Shown here in pieces: positions 32,919-41,519 of a stretch of DNA of 64,000 bases (position 1 is its first letter; each line of letters opens with the position of its first letter). The DNA comes from Evansella alkalicola (GTDB lineage: Bacteria > Bacillota > Bacilli > Bacillales > Salisediminibacteriaceae). Both the position numbers and the translations under genes were made by a program. Under the pieces are notes generated by a model, which worked only from the letters and a program-made list of their open reading frames with translations, searched no databases and had not been told where the DNA came from. The DNA is taken from positions 23,681 to 87,680 of the forward strand of contig NZ_JAHQCR010000086.1 of NCBI RefSeq assembly GCF_019042735.1, written 5' to 3'.

Positions 32919-34468
32919 AGTCAAGTCCAACATTATGTGTAAAAGGGTAATTACAATGTTTTCGTCTTTTATCTAGTTAGTAGTATTTTAGAAGTACCAT
33001 CGTAGATGGTGCTTCTAAAGGTTTTAAGAACTTAAGGTATTACCCCCGAGGGGGTAAAAAATTCCCGTTAAATGGAAATATCTTTGTAAGCGCTTACCCG
33101 CTTCTATTGTTCATTGATGAGGTAATGATAAGCGAAATTAAAAATTTATCATATTTCCCAATGAAGCATGGCTCACTTAAAGGGACCGTATTATTTTAAC
33201 CCCTTTAAATATACTGGTTTTTTATCATTCCAATCTGCCTCAATATCCATGAGAACAGATCCAATAATACGTATAGCTGATTGATCATTTGGGAATATTT
33301 GAATGACTTTTTCCCTTCTACGGACTTCCCTATTTACTCGTTCTAACATATTTGTTGTACGTAAATGTTTGTGATGATCTGTATTATGGGCATGAAACTG
33401 CATGGCATCATCAAATCCTGCATCTAACGTTTCAATAACTTTGGAAAATCCCTTTGTATCTTCATACTTTGCAATAAAACGATCTTTGAGTTCTCGAACA
33501 AACTCTATGTCTGGTGTTCTAAAAATAGCTTTAAGCTCCTCACGGGCTTCTTTGGTCCCTTTTTTAGGAAGAGTATCCATGATGTTTCTTAAAAAATGGA
33601 CACAGCATCGTTGCCAGGAGGTTCCTAAGAATGACTGTTTAATAGAGGTTACTAACCCTTTGTGCGCATCTGATATGACCATTTTAGGTGACTGGAGGCC
33701 ACGAGACTTTAAGTATTCAAAGAAATTGGACCAGCTGTCGGTTGATTCACCATGAGTAACCTGTAAACCAATGATTTCTCTTTGACCTTTTTCGTTTACT
33801 CCACAAGCAATATGAACTCCTTTTGAGACTACTTTATTATTCTCGCGGACTTTAATGTACATAGCATCTACGTAGATATAATGGTAATACATCGTGTTTA
33901 ATGGACGATTCCTCCATTCATTAACGATAGGATCTAGAGACTTTATTAAATTAGAGACATGTGATTTAGATACACTTTTACCACAGAGCTCCTCTACAAT
34001 CTTAGTCACCTTGCGAGTAGAAACTCCATTCACAACCATTTCAATCATTGAAAGGATCAATGCTTGTTCGCAGCGATCATACTTTTGAAAAACAGAAGTA
34101 GAGAATTCTCCATCTCGTGTACGAGGAACTTTCAACGAAAGAGCTCCAACTCCAGTAACTAGTTCACGTGTATAGTAACCATTGCGTTGGCCCTGGCGTT
34201 CTTTTGTTCTCTCATGTGGAAGAGCATTAATATACTCATCTCTTTCTTTATTCATCAGGGAATTTAACAAAAGTGACAGGGAAGCTTTTATAGGGGATCC
34301 TAATGTACTTTTTTCTACCTCCTCTTTAAGTTCTTCTAAGTTTATTGTAATATTAACATTGGTCATAATCATATACCTCCGTGTGTTAGTTGTTTTTTTG
34401 GTCGAAAACATTGTAACACGAGGTCATGATTATGACCTTTCTTTTTACACAATTATATGGACTTTATC
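32919..34468. mobile_element. Complete IS256-family insertion sequence
   Basis: About 1550 bp with one transposase. The ends are imperfect inverted repeats: left AGTCAAGTCCAAC...TGTGTAAAA, right (reverse complement) GATAAAGTCCATA...TGTGTAAAA. The 8-bp TCCTCATT at 32911-32918 is repeated at 34469-34476, matching the 8-9 bp target duplication of IS256 elements. Since TCCTCATT is also part of the repeat unit it entered, the duplication is suggestive rather than certain. Intact ends and frame imply recent arrival. Confidence 0.88.
33191..34366 (-). CDS. IS256-family transposase
   Basis: 391 residues (Transposase_mut family). The DDE triad is visible: Asp in HYIYVDAMYIKVR, Asp in MVISDAHKGL, and Glu in RTTNMLERVNREVRRRE, with the CxxH-like LGTSWQRCCVHFLRN between them. 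The normal N-terminal sequence NGYYTRELVTGVGALSLKVP is present, and there is no frameshift or stop, so it may be active. The ATG giving MTNVNITINLEELKEE is chosen because CGGAGGT lies eight bases upstream. Transcribed toward the left end of the element. Confidence 0.95.
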   Translation of the reverse strand: MTNVNITINLEELKEEVEKSTLGSPIKASLSLLLNSLMNKERDEYINALPHERTKERQGQRNGYYTRELVTGVGALSLKVPRTRDGEFSTSVFQKYDRCEQALILSMIEMVVNGVSTRKVTKIVEELCGKSVSKSHVSNLIKSLDPIVNEWRNRPLNTMYYHYIYVDAMYIKVRENNKVVSKGVHIACGVNEKGQREIIGLQVTHGESTDSWSNFFEYLKSRGLQSPKMVISDAHKGLVTSIKQSFLGTSWQRCCVHFLRNIMDTLPKKGTKEAREELKAIFRTPDIEFVRELKDRFIAKYEDTKGFSKVIETLDAGFDDAMQFHAHNTDHHKHLRTTNMLERVNREVRRREKVIQIFPNDQSAIRIIGSVLMDIEADWNDKKPVYLKGLK

Positions 34469-34702
34469 TCCTCATTTTCACAGAATGGAGACTTTTCACA
34501 AAATGGAGACTGAAATGGGTTGTCGAATCGATTTGAGTCTTCATTTTCTCAAAATGGAGACTGAAATGAGTTATCGAATCGATTTGAGTCCTCATTTTCA
34601 CAAAATGGAGACTGAAATGAGTTATTGAATCGATTTGAGTCCACATTTTCACAAAATGGAGACTGAAATGAGTTATTGAGTCGAATTGAGTCTTCATTTT
34701 CG
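34469..34702. repeat. 51-bp intergenic repeat family A, right part
   Basis: It continues the array broken by the IS: a shortened unit (34469-34495), a partial unit, then three full 51-bp units with GAGTC(T/C)(T/A)CATTTTC...AAAATGGAGACTGAAATG and a final partial unit. Variation between units is limited to a few positions (TTGA/TCGA, CACAAAA/CTCAAAA). Confidence 0.85.
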
Positions 34703-34784
34703 GAATTGAAGGAATGCGGTAATAGTTTCAAGTGTTCTGAATCTCTATCCCATTCCAAAGAATACGGCTAGACCCCTAACAACA

Positions 34785-34813
34785 AAAAACGGGCAAAAAA
34801 TTGCCCGTTTTTC
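34785..34813. terminator. Terminator of rocR (bidirectional)
   Basis: AAAAAACGGGCAA pairs with TTGCCCGTTTTT. Confidence 0.88.
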
Positions 34814-36217
34814 TCATTGGCTAGATAAACCCAATTTTTTTAATCGATATTGTAAACTTTGGCGACTCAAACCAAGGCTTTTTGCAGCTCGTGTAATATT
34901 GTTATTATGCTGCTTTAATGATTGTTCTATATACAGCTTTTCCACCCTCTCCATGTGCTCCTGCAATGTTTTTGAATCACTAGAATTGTGATTAACTAAT
35001 GTCGCTGTAGGCTTCTTTGTTGCCTCGAATAGGGGAAATTTCGTACGGACATGGGTTGGGAGATGGGTATAATCTATTTCTTCATCGTAATTGATTAAGT
35101 TCATCGCCCCTTCAATAATGTGCTCAAGCTCTCGCACGTTTCCAGGCCAATCATATTGAATAAATAGATTCATAACATCTTCACTAATTCCAGGGACATT
35201 TAGCTGGAAACGCTCATTATATTTCCCTATGAAATGATCAACTAAAAGTGGAATGTCATCTAGCCTTTGCTTAAGTGTAGGAACAACAACCGTCACTACG
35301 CTCAATCGATAGTATAAGTCTTCACGAAGGGTGTTTTTTTCAATAGCACTTAAAGGATCTTCGTTAATGGTTGCTATGATTCTTACATCTATTTTCCTGT
35401 CCTTTGTATCTCCAATTCTTCTTATTTTTTTTTCTTGAATAGCCCTTAGCAGTTTTGCTTGTAGAGGAGCACTTAATGAATTAATTTCATCGAGCATCAA
35501 TGTGCCACTATTTGCTTGTTCAAAAAGGCCAGGGTGTTCCGTTGCTCCAGTAAAAGCCCCTTTCACTGTTCCAAAAAGAATACTTTCAATTAATGTATCT
35601 GGCAATGCAGCACAGTTTTGACTGATAAAGGCTTTAGAGGAACGATCACTCCCACTATGTATGCTCTGTGCAAATAGTTCTTTACCAGTTCCCGTTTTGC
35701 CCATAATGAGGACAGAAGATGTCGTTCTTGTTGCCTTCTTTGCTCCTTCAATCACCTCAGTAATTGCTGTACTTTCCCCAACAATCTGGTCAAAAGTATA
35801 ATTCGTGTCTTGTTTATCTAAAGCACTGACGCGTGATAATCTTTCTAGTTTTGTGATATCCTTTGCAATTTCAACTGCACCAATAATGAGTCCTTCATGC
35901 ATAAGTGGGAATGTATTATTTATTGTCGTAATCTCTTGTCCTTTGAATGTAAAGTAAGTTTGTTTAGCATTTTTGCGAACGGTTCCTTTTCTCAATGCCT
36001 GTAAAAGTCTACTTTCCTCTTCAGAACTAAATAAAAAGATATCCATAATATTTTTATTCAAGACATCTCTTTTGTCCATGTCTTCGATTTCCGCCATTTT
36101 AGAATTATAAAGGATAGAGATTCCTTCATGATTGACAATGTGTATACCAACGTCCAATGAATCAAGTACTTGTAAATAAATTGGGTGCAGATTTGGAAGA
36201 GTAATAAGCTCGTTCAT
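34814..36217 (-). CDS. rocR: RocR, sigma-54-dependent activator of arginine catabolism
   Basis: 467 residues: N-terminal PAS-type sensor (about 10-125), AAA+ sigma-54 interaction domain with Walker A GKTGTGKELFAQ, the sigma-54-contacting GAFTGATEHPG, Walker B GTLMLDEINS, arginine finger region RLSVVTVVVPTLKQR, and a Fis-type helix-turn-helix at the C-terminus (ITRAAKSLGLSRQSLQYRLK). B. subtilis RocR (461 residues) responds to ornithine/citrulline and activates roc operons through SigL. ATG 36217 is set by AAGGGGCG; the longer frame to 36307 reads through the operator region. It is divergent from rocA, whose -24/-12 promoter it should drive. Confidence 0.93.
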   Translation of the reverse strand: MNELITLPNLHPIYLQVLDSLDVGIHIVNHEGISILYNSKMAEIEDMDKRDVLNKNIMDIFLFSSEEESRLLQALRKGTVRKNAKQTYFTFKGQEITTINNTFPLMHEGLIIGAVEIAKDITKLERLSRVSALDKQDTNYTFDQIVGESTAITEVIEGAKKATRTTSSVLIMGKTGTGKELFAQSIHSGSDRSSKAFISQNCAALPDTLIESILFGTVKGAFTGATEHPGLFEQANSGTLMLDEINSLSAPLQAKLLRAIQEKKIRRIGDTKDRKIDVRIIATINEDPLSAIEKNTLREDLYYRLSVVTVVVPTLKQRLDDIPLLVDHFIGKYNERFQLNVPGISEDVMNLFIQYDWPGNVRELEHIIEGAMNLINYDEEIDYTHLPTHVRTKFPLFEATKKPTATLVNHNSSDSKTLQEHMERVEKLYIEQSLKQHNNNITRAAKSLGLSRQSLQYRLKKLGLSSQ

Positions 36218-36289
36218 GAATACACGCCCCTTAATATAGGAAGGTTGATAAGTTAATTGTAAGTTTGATATGGGAGGGGTGCAAACATT

Positions 36290-36338
36290 TTTTGCGATTG
36301 TGAGCAAAAAATTTTTTCACTCGCAAAAATATTTTGCG
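36290..36338. promoter_or_regulatory. Candidate RocR upstream activating sequences
   Basis: TTTTGCGA (36290-36297) and TCGCAAAA (36321-36328) are exact inverted arms. A second near-palindrome, CGCAAAAATATTTTGCG, spans 36322-36338. Both lie 40-90 bp upstream of the sigma-54 promoter, the usual place for enhancer-binding activator sites. Confidence 0.7.
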
Positions 36339-36378
36339 TATTCTGACATGTAAACCCTTACATAGCGGGGTTGTAAAG

Positions 36379-36395
36379 TTGGCATGAGTCTTGCA
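36379..36395 (+). promoter_or_regulatory. Sigma-54 (SigL) promoter of rocA
   Basis: TTGGCATGAGTCTTGCA fits TTGGCAC-N5-TTGCA, with GG at -24 and GC at -12 in correct spacing, 58 bp upstream of the rocA start. Confidence 0.88.
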
Positions 36396-36453
36396 TTACT
36401 TATTACATGTATAAATACTAAATCAAAAAGTATAAAAAGGAGTGGGGTTATCC

Positions 36454-38004
36454 ATGGTAGTACCTTACAAGCATGAACCATTTACTGATTTTACGGTTGA
36501 AAAAAACGTAGAGGATTATAAGAAGGCATTAGCGTTCGTGAAAGGGGAGCTAGGTAAAGAGTACCCTCTGATTATCGGTGGAGAGAAAATCGTGACGGAG
36601 GATAAATATGTGTCAGAAAACCCTGCCAATAAAACTGAAATTGTAGGGTACGTATCCAAGGCCAACCAAGAGTTAGCGGAAAAGGCGATGCAGGCAGCTA
36701 ATGATGCTTTTGCTTCATGGCGAAAATGGGATCCTGCTGCTAGGGCAAATATTCTGTTCCGTGCCGCTGCGATTATCCGAAGACGAAAGCATGAGTTTTC
36801 TGCTTGGTTGACATATGAGGCTGGTAAACCGTGGAAAGAGGCAGATGCAGATACTGCAGAGGGAATTGATTTCCTCGAGTATTATGCACGCCAAATGCTT
36901 CGTCTAAAAGATGGTGTTGAAATTGAATCCCGTCCGATCGAACATAATACTTTTAATTATATACCTTTAGGAGTGGGTATCACGATCTCACCTTGGAACT
37001 TTGCCTTTGCTATTATGGCAGGAACAACGATTGGTCCTGTTGTAGCAGGTAATACAATTTTATTGAAGCCAGCAACAACAACACCAGTTGTGGCGTATAA
37101 ATTTATGGAAGTATTAATGGAAGCAGGTCTTCCAGCAGGAGTTGTAAACTATATTCCTGGTAGTGGAGCGGTGATCGGAGACTACTTAGTGGATCATCCG
37201 AAGACACGATTTGTAAACTTCACAGGATCAAAAGACGTTGGATTAAGAATTGCTGAACGAGCTGCAAAAGTACAAGAGGGTCAAATATGGATGAAACGGG
37301 TTATTGCAGAAATGGGTGGAAAAGACACGATTATTGTTGATAACGATGCTGATTTGGATCTTGCTGTAGAATCTATCGTTTATTCAGCTTTCGGTTTCTC
37401 AGGACAAAAATGTTCTGCATGTTCACGAGCAGTAATCCATGAAGATGTCTATGATGAGGTTTTAGAAAAAGTAGCTGCAAAGACGAAAGAGCTAACAGTT
37501 GGACCAACATTCAACGATAATTCTAACTTTATGGGACCACTGAACGACCAAGCAGCCTTTAATAAAGTGATGGATTATATTGAGATAGGAAAACAAGAAG
37601 GTAGATTAGTAGCAGGTGGAGATGGTGACTCGTCAGAAGGCTACTTCATTCACCCGACGGTGTTTGCTGATGTAGATCCAAAAGCACGCCTCATGCAAGA
37701 AGAGATCTTTGGACCTGTAGTCGCTTTCTCTAAAGCGAAGGACTTTGATGAGCTGATTGACATTGCGAACAACACAGAATATGGCTTAACTGGTGCAGTT
37801 ATATCCAATAACCGTGCCCATTTAGAGCAGGCTCGTCAAGATTTCCACGTAGGTAACTTGTATTTTAACCGAGGCTGTACTGCAGCGATTGTAGGTTATC
37901 ACCCGTTCGGTGGGTTTAACATGTCTGGTACAGACTCCAAAGCTGGTGGACCAGACTATCTACTTAACTTCCTACAACCAAAAACAGTGTCAGAAACATT
38001 TTAA
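36454..38004 (+). CDS. rocA: 1-pyrroline-5-carboxylate dehydrogenase
   Basis: 516 residues of the aldehyde dehydrogenase superfamily. It oxidises glutamate semialdehyde/P5C to glutamate with NAD+, the common last step for arginine, ornithine and proline. The catalytic Cys is in FGFSGQKCSACSRA; the general-base Glu is in VIAEMGGKDTI; NAD-binding FTGSKDVGLRIAERAA and PWNFAFAI are present. The length equals B. subtilis RocA. ATG 36454 has AAAGGAG upstream (the GTG at 36442 overlaps that site). It is the first gene of rocA-rocD-putB-rocF and is under the sigma-54 promoter. Confidence 0.96.
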   Translation: MVVPYKHEPFTDFTVEKNVEDYKKALAFVKGELGKEYPLIIGGEKIVTEDKYVSENPANKTEIVGYVSKANQELAEKAMQAANDAFASWRKWDPAARANILFRAAAIIRRRKHEFSAWLTYEAGKPWKEADADTAEGIDFLEYYARQMLRLKDGVEIESRPIEHNTFNYIPLGVGITISPWNFAFAIMAGTTIGPVVAGNTILLKPATTTPVVAYKFMEVLMEAGLPAGVVNYIPGSGAVIGDYLVDHPKTRFVNFTGSKDVGLRIAERAAKVQEGQIWMKRVIAEMGGKDTIIVDNDADLDLAVESIVYSAFGFSGQKCSACSRAVIHEDVYDEVLEKVAAKTKELTVGPTFNDNSNFMGPLNDQAAFNKVMDYIEIGKQEGRLVAGGDGDSSEGYFIHPTVFADVDPKARLMQEEIFGPVVAFSKAKDFDELIDIANNTEYGLTGAVISNNRAHLEQARQDFHVGNLYFNRGCTAAIVGYHPFGGFNMSGTDSKAGGPDYLLNFLQPKTVSETF

Positions 38005-38023
38005 AGTTTAAAATTCCTCGTAG

Positions 38024-38068
38024 CCACCCGGGCGGAACAGTTGCTTATACTGTGAACCGTCCGGGTGT
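38024..38068 (+). other. Long stem-loop between rocA and rocD
   Basis: CACCCGG(G)CGG pairs with CCGtCCGGGTG, enclosing ACAGT/ACTGT, to give a GC-rich bipartite hairpin without a T-run. It is probably an mRNA processing or stability element, or a weak attenuator, separating rocA from the downstream genes. Confidence 0.6.
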
Positions 38069-38132
38069 AGAGGTTATAGATTCGAAGACTATCATTTAAG
38101 TCAGTGAAGAAGGTCGTGAAAGGGGTGCGTTT

Positions 38133-39326
38133 ATGAGTAAGACAAAACAAATCATAGACTTAACGGAAAAATACGGTGCAAAAAACTATCATCCATTACC
38201 TATTGTTATTTCAAAGGCTGAGGGAGTCTGGGTAGAGGACCCTGAAGGAAATAGATATATAGATATGTTAAGTGCTTATTCAGCAGTCAACCAAGGCCAC
38301 CGTCATCCAAAACTCATAGAGGCCTTAAAAGAGCAAGCTGATCGAATCACTTTAACATCGCGAGCCTTTCATAATGATCAGTTAGGTCGATTTTATGAGA
38401 AGGTATCTAGTCTAACGAACAAAAGTATGGTTTTACCAATGAATACAGGTGCTGAAGCTGTAGAAACAGCTGTAAAGGCTGTACGTCGCTGGGCATACCG
38501 TGTGAAGGGTGTACCTGAAAACCAAGCTGAGATTATTGTCTGTGAGGAAAACTTCCATGGAAGAACAATGACCGCTGTTTCCTTATCATCTAACGAGGCT
38601 TATAAAAAGGATTTCGGACCGATGTTACCTGGGATTAAAGTTATTCCATTTGGTGACATTGAAGCGTTAAGAGAGGCAATAACGTCAAATACAGCTGCGT
38701 TTCTATTCGAGCCGATTCAAGGGGAAGCGGGTATTAACATTCCACCAAAAGGGTTTTTAAAAGAAGCCTATGAGATCTGTAAAGAGAATAACGTGCTTTA
38801 TGTGGCTGATGAAATACAAGCTGGGCTTGGCCGTTCTGGAAAACTCTTTGCTTGTGATTGGGAGGGAGTCGAGCCAGATATGTATATCCTCGGTAAAGCA
38901 TTAGGTGGCGGAGTGATGCCAATTTCTGTTGTAGCAGCGAATGAAGATGTTTTAGGAGTATTTGAACCAGGCTCCCATGGATCAACGTTTGGTGGAAACC
39001 CTCTAGCCTGTGCCGTTTCCGTTGCTGCCTTGGAAGTAATTGAAGAGGAAAACCTAGTAGATCGTTCTTTAAAACTAGGAGAATACTTTATGAATAAGCT
39101 GAGAGAAGTAGACAATCCAAAAATTAAGGAAATCCGTGGTAGGGGGCTTTTCATTGGGGTGGAGATGAATGGTCCAGCACGCCCTTACTGTGAAAAACTA
39201 AAAGAAGAAGGACTCCTATGTAAAGAAACACATGAAAATGTGATTCGCTTTGCACCACCTTTAGTGATCACCCAAGAAGACTTGGATTGGGCAATTGAGC
39301 GAGTTCAAAAAGTCCTTTCTAATTAA
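38133..39326 (+). CDS. rocD: Ornithine aminotransferase
   Basis: 397 residues, class III PLP-dependent aminotransferase converting ornithine and 2-oxoglutarate to glutamate semialdehyde and glutamate. The PLP-binding Lys is in LGKALGGGVMPISV; EPIQGEAGI and DEIQAGLGRSGK give the cofactor-contacting Asp and Gln; GAEAVETAVKAVRRW and ENFHGRTMTAVSLS complete the signature. GAAAGGGG lies before ATG 38133. Length and N-terminus agree with B. subtilis RocD. Its product feeds RocA, encoded 130 bp upstream. Confidence 0.95.
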   Translation: MSKTKQIIDLTEKYGAKNYHPLPIVISKAEGVWVEDPEGNRYIDMLSAYSAVNQGHRHPKLIEALKEQADRITLTSRAFHNDQLGRFYEKVSSLTNKSMVLPMNTGAEAVETAVKAVRRWAYRVKGVPENQAEIIVCEENFHGRTMTAVSLSSNEAYKKDFGPMLPGIKVIPFGDIEALREAITSNTAAFLFEPIQGEAGINIPPKGFLKEAYEICKENNVLYVADEIQAGLGRSGKLFACDWEGVEPDMYILGKALGGGVMPISVVAANEDVLGVFEPGSHGSTFGGNPLACAVSVAALEVIEEENLVDRSLKLGEYFMNKLREVDNPKIKEIRGRGLFIGVEMNGPARPYCEKLKEEGLLCKETHENVIRFAPPLVITQEDLDWAIERVQKVLSN

Positions 39327-39361
39327 GGGGCATATCATAAAATGATAAGCAAGTCTGCATA

Positions 39362-39440
39362 AAGGTCTTGGTGACCCCTACCCAAACTTGTTTTCTGCGG
39401 GCGGCGGTTCGTCCGCTGAAAGCGAGTGAATTGTTTTGAA
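39362..39440. repeat. Remnant of the GC-rich intergenic repeat
   Basis: CTGCGGGCGGCGG...CCGCTGAAAGCGAGTG resembles the terminal part (GCCCGCGG...AAAGCGAGT) of the Bacillaceae-type repeat core seen at 11395-11540. It is much decayed. No gene is present between rocD and putB. Confidence 0.4.
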
Positions 39441-39525
39441 ACAGCAATAGGGATAGGAATTTTCAGGGTAGAAAGTAAAAAGAGTAAATTGCGTTGAGCA
39501 GAAGCGTGAGAATGGAAGGGGTTGA

Positions 39526-40440
39526 ATGGTAATGATAACAAGGAACTTTTTCCTATTTTTGTCCCAGAATAAATTTGTTAAAAAGCGAGCCGTTCGTTGG
39601 GGTCCAAAGTTAGGGACAAAACAGGTTATTGCTGGTGAAAGTATTAAAGAAGCGATGGAAACAGTTGCTAAACTTAATGAACAAGGTCTAGTTTGCACTG
39701 TCGACCATCTAGGAGAGTTTGTATACAATCGAGAAGAAGCGATCGCTGCAGCAGAAATGTGTGTACAGACATTGGAGGCAATTGCGGAAGCGAAAGTAGA
39801 TAGTAATTTATCTTTAAAGCTGACTTCTTTAGGATTGGATGTGGACCGTAACTTATGTCGGGACAATATGGTGAAAATCTTAAACACAGCCAAAAAGTAC
39901 AATAATTTTGTTCGCATCGATATGGAGGACTATTCTCATTTAGATGCTACCCTTGATTTACTTCATGAGTTAAGACGAACATTCGATAATGTCGGGACTG
40001 CCATTCAAGCCTATCTCTTCCGGGCAGAAAAGGATCTTCGTGATTTAAAAGGTGTTAATTTACGTCTAATCAAAGGGGCATATAAAGAGTCCCCTGATGT
40101 GGCTTATCAAAAGCAAGATGAAGTGGATAGAAACTATATAAATATCATTAAAATCCATCTTCTTAACGGTAGTTATGCAGCAATTGCAACGCATGACCAT
40201 CGGGTAATTGAAGAAATTAAAGCGTTTGCAAAAGAGCATCGGATACCAAAGAAGCAATTTGAATTTCAAATGCTCTATGGATTTAGAACTGAGCTTCAGA
40301 AGGAAATTGCTGATGAAGGCTATAAGATGAGGATTTATGTTCCATTTGGAGAGGACTGGTATGGGTACTTTATGCGTCGCCTAGCGGAGCGTCCGCAAAA
40401 TATACGTTTTGCAGTGCAAGGACTATTCTCGAAAAAGTAA
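39526..40440 (+). CDS. putB: Proline dehydrogenase
   Basis: 304 residues, the short monofunctional PutA-type proline dehydrogenase (TIM barrel, FAD) that oxidises proline to P5C at the membrane. Conserved elements: LKLTSLGLDVDR, VRIDMEDYSHLDATL (active-site strand), AIQAYLFRAEKDLRDL, LRLIKGAYKE, FEFQMLYGFR and IYVPFGEDWYGYFMRRLAERP with the Arg pair that binds the proline carboxylate. RocA supplies the next enzyme. Start ATG 39526 or 39532; GAAGGGG fits the first. It sits 199 bp after rocD, so a separate promoter is possible. Confidence 0.95.
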   Translation: MVMITRNFFLFLSQNKFVKKRAVRWGPKLGTKQVIAGESIKEAMETVAKLNEQGLVCTVDHLGEFVYNREEAIAAAEMCVQTLEAIAEAKVDSNLSLKLTSLGLDVDRNLCRDNMVKILNTAKKYNNFVRIDMEDYSHLDATLDLLHELRRTFDNVGTAIQAYLFRAEKDLRDLKGVNLRLIKGAYKESPDVAYQKQDEVDRNYINIIKIHLLNGSYAAIATHDHRVIEEIKAFAKEHRIPKKQFEFQMLYGFRTELQKEIADEGYKMRIYVPFGEDWYGYFMRRLAERPQNIRFAVQGLFSKK

Positions 40441-40519
40441 GGCATGATGATAGTTTATGTGGAATATTTTCATAGATTGATATTGTTTTAATGTTTGTAT
40501 GAAAGGGTTGGTTGAACAG

Positions 40520-41422
40520 GTGAAAAAGAAAATTTCTATCATAGGTGTTCCCATGGATTTAGGTCAAACACGGCGTGGGGTTGATATGGGTCCCAGTGCG
40601 ATGCGATACGCAGGTGTTGTAGAGCGCTTAGAAGCTTTAAACTTTGAAGTAGATGATCGTGGAGACGTTGAAATTGGAAGACCTAATAAGTTAGATGTAA
40701 AGAATGATAAAAACTTAAAGGATCTAAACGAAGTTGTAAAGGCGAATGAAATTTTAGCTGATGCAGTTTCGAATGCAGTAGAAAAAGGTAATTTTCCACT
40801 TGTTCTTGGGGGTGACCACAGCATAGCAATTGGAACTTTAGCTGGAGTGGCAAATAAATATGAAAACTTGGGTGTGATTTGGTTTGATGCACACGGTGAT
40901 TTAAATACGGGCGATACCTCCCCATCAGGAAATATTCATGGGATGCCACTAGCAGTAAGTTTAGGGATAGGAGATACTTCCCTTACAAAAATAGGTGGTT
41001 ATGCGCCGAAAATTAAGCCTGAAAATATTGTTATCATTGGTGCCAGATCTTTAGATGATGGGGAAAAGGAATTAATTAAAGAAAAGGGGATCAAAGTTTT
41101 TACCATGCATGAAATCGATCGTCTAGGCATGACCAATGTTATGGAGGAAGCCATTTCCCATGTCTCTCAAAAAACAGATGGCATCCACCTGAGCTTGGAC
41201 CTAGATGCTTTAGACCCAATTGATGCTCCAGGAGTAGGTACACCAGTAATAGGTGGAACGACGTATAGGGAAACACACCTAGCAATGGAGATATTAGCAG
41301 AACGAGACCTTATTACATCTGCGGAATTTGTTGAGGTCAATCCAATACTTGATAACAAAAACTCTACAGCTGAAGCGGCAGTTGGTCTCATTGGTTCATT
41401 ATTTGGTGAAAAGCTTCTATAA
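40520..41422 (+). CDS. rocF: Arginase
   Basis: 300 residues; a binuclear-manganese ureohydrolase that splits arginine to ornithine and urea. All metal motifs are present: GGDHSIAIG, WFDAHGDLNTGDTSPSGNIH, SLDLDALDP, and EFVEVNP near the end. GTG 40520 is chosen because the family begins (M)xxKISIIGVPMDLG and AAAGGG lies upstream; the ATG at 40499 has no binding site. Ornithine then goes to RocD. It is the last gene of the catabolic cluster and is followed by a strong terminator. No rocE permease is present. Confidence 0.95.
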   Translation: MKKKISIIGVPMDLGQTRRGVDMGPSAMRYAGVVERLEALNFEVDDRGDVEIGRPNKLDVKNDKNLKDLNEVVKANEILADAVSNAVEKGNFPLVLGGDHSIAIGTLAGVANKYENLGVIWFDAHGDLNTGDTSPSGNIHGMPLAVSLGIGDTSLTKIGGYAPKIKPENIVIIGARSLDDGEKELIKEKGIKVFTMHEIDRLGMTNVMEEAISHVSQKTDGIHLSLDLDALDPIDAPGVGTPVIGGTTYRETHLAMEILAERDLITSAEFVEVNPILDNKNSTAEAAVGLIGSLFGEKLL

Positions 41423-41433
41423 TAGTGGAAAAT

Positions 41434-41477
41434 AAAAAGGAACTTGGAGCAAATACTTTGTCCGAAGTTCCTTTTTG
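41434..41477. terminator. Bidirectional terminator of rocF and mgtE
   Basis: AAAAAGGAACTT pairs with AAGTTCCTTTTT across a 19-base loop. Confidence 0.88.
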
Positions 41478-41519
41478 GTGACCCGTGACCAAAGCGCGTA
41501 TGCTTGCTTTTTTTTCTAA

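Noticed and set aside
39378..39917. 179-residue minus-strand frame
   Set aside because: Antisense to proline dehydrogenase; composition typical of a shadow frame.
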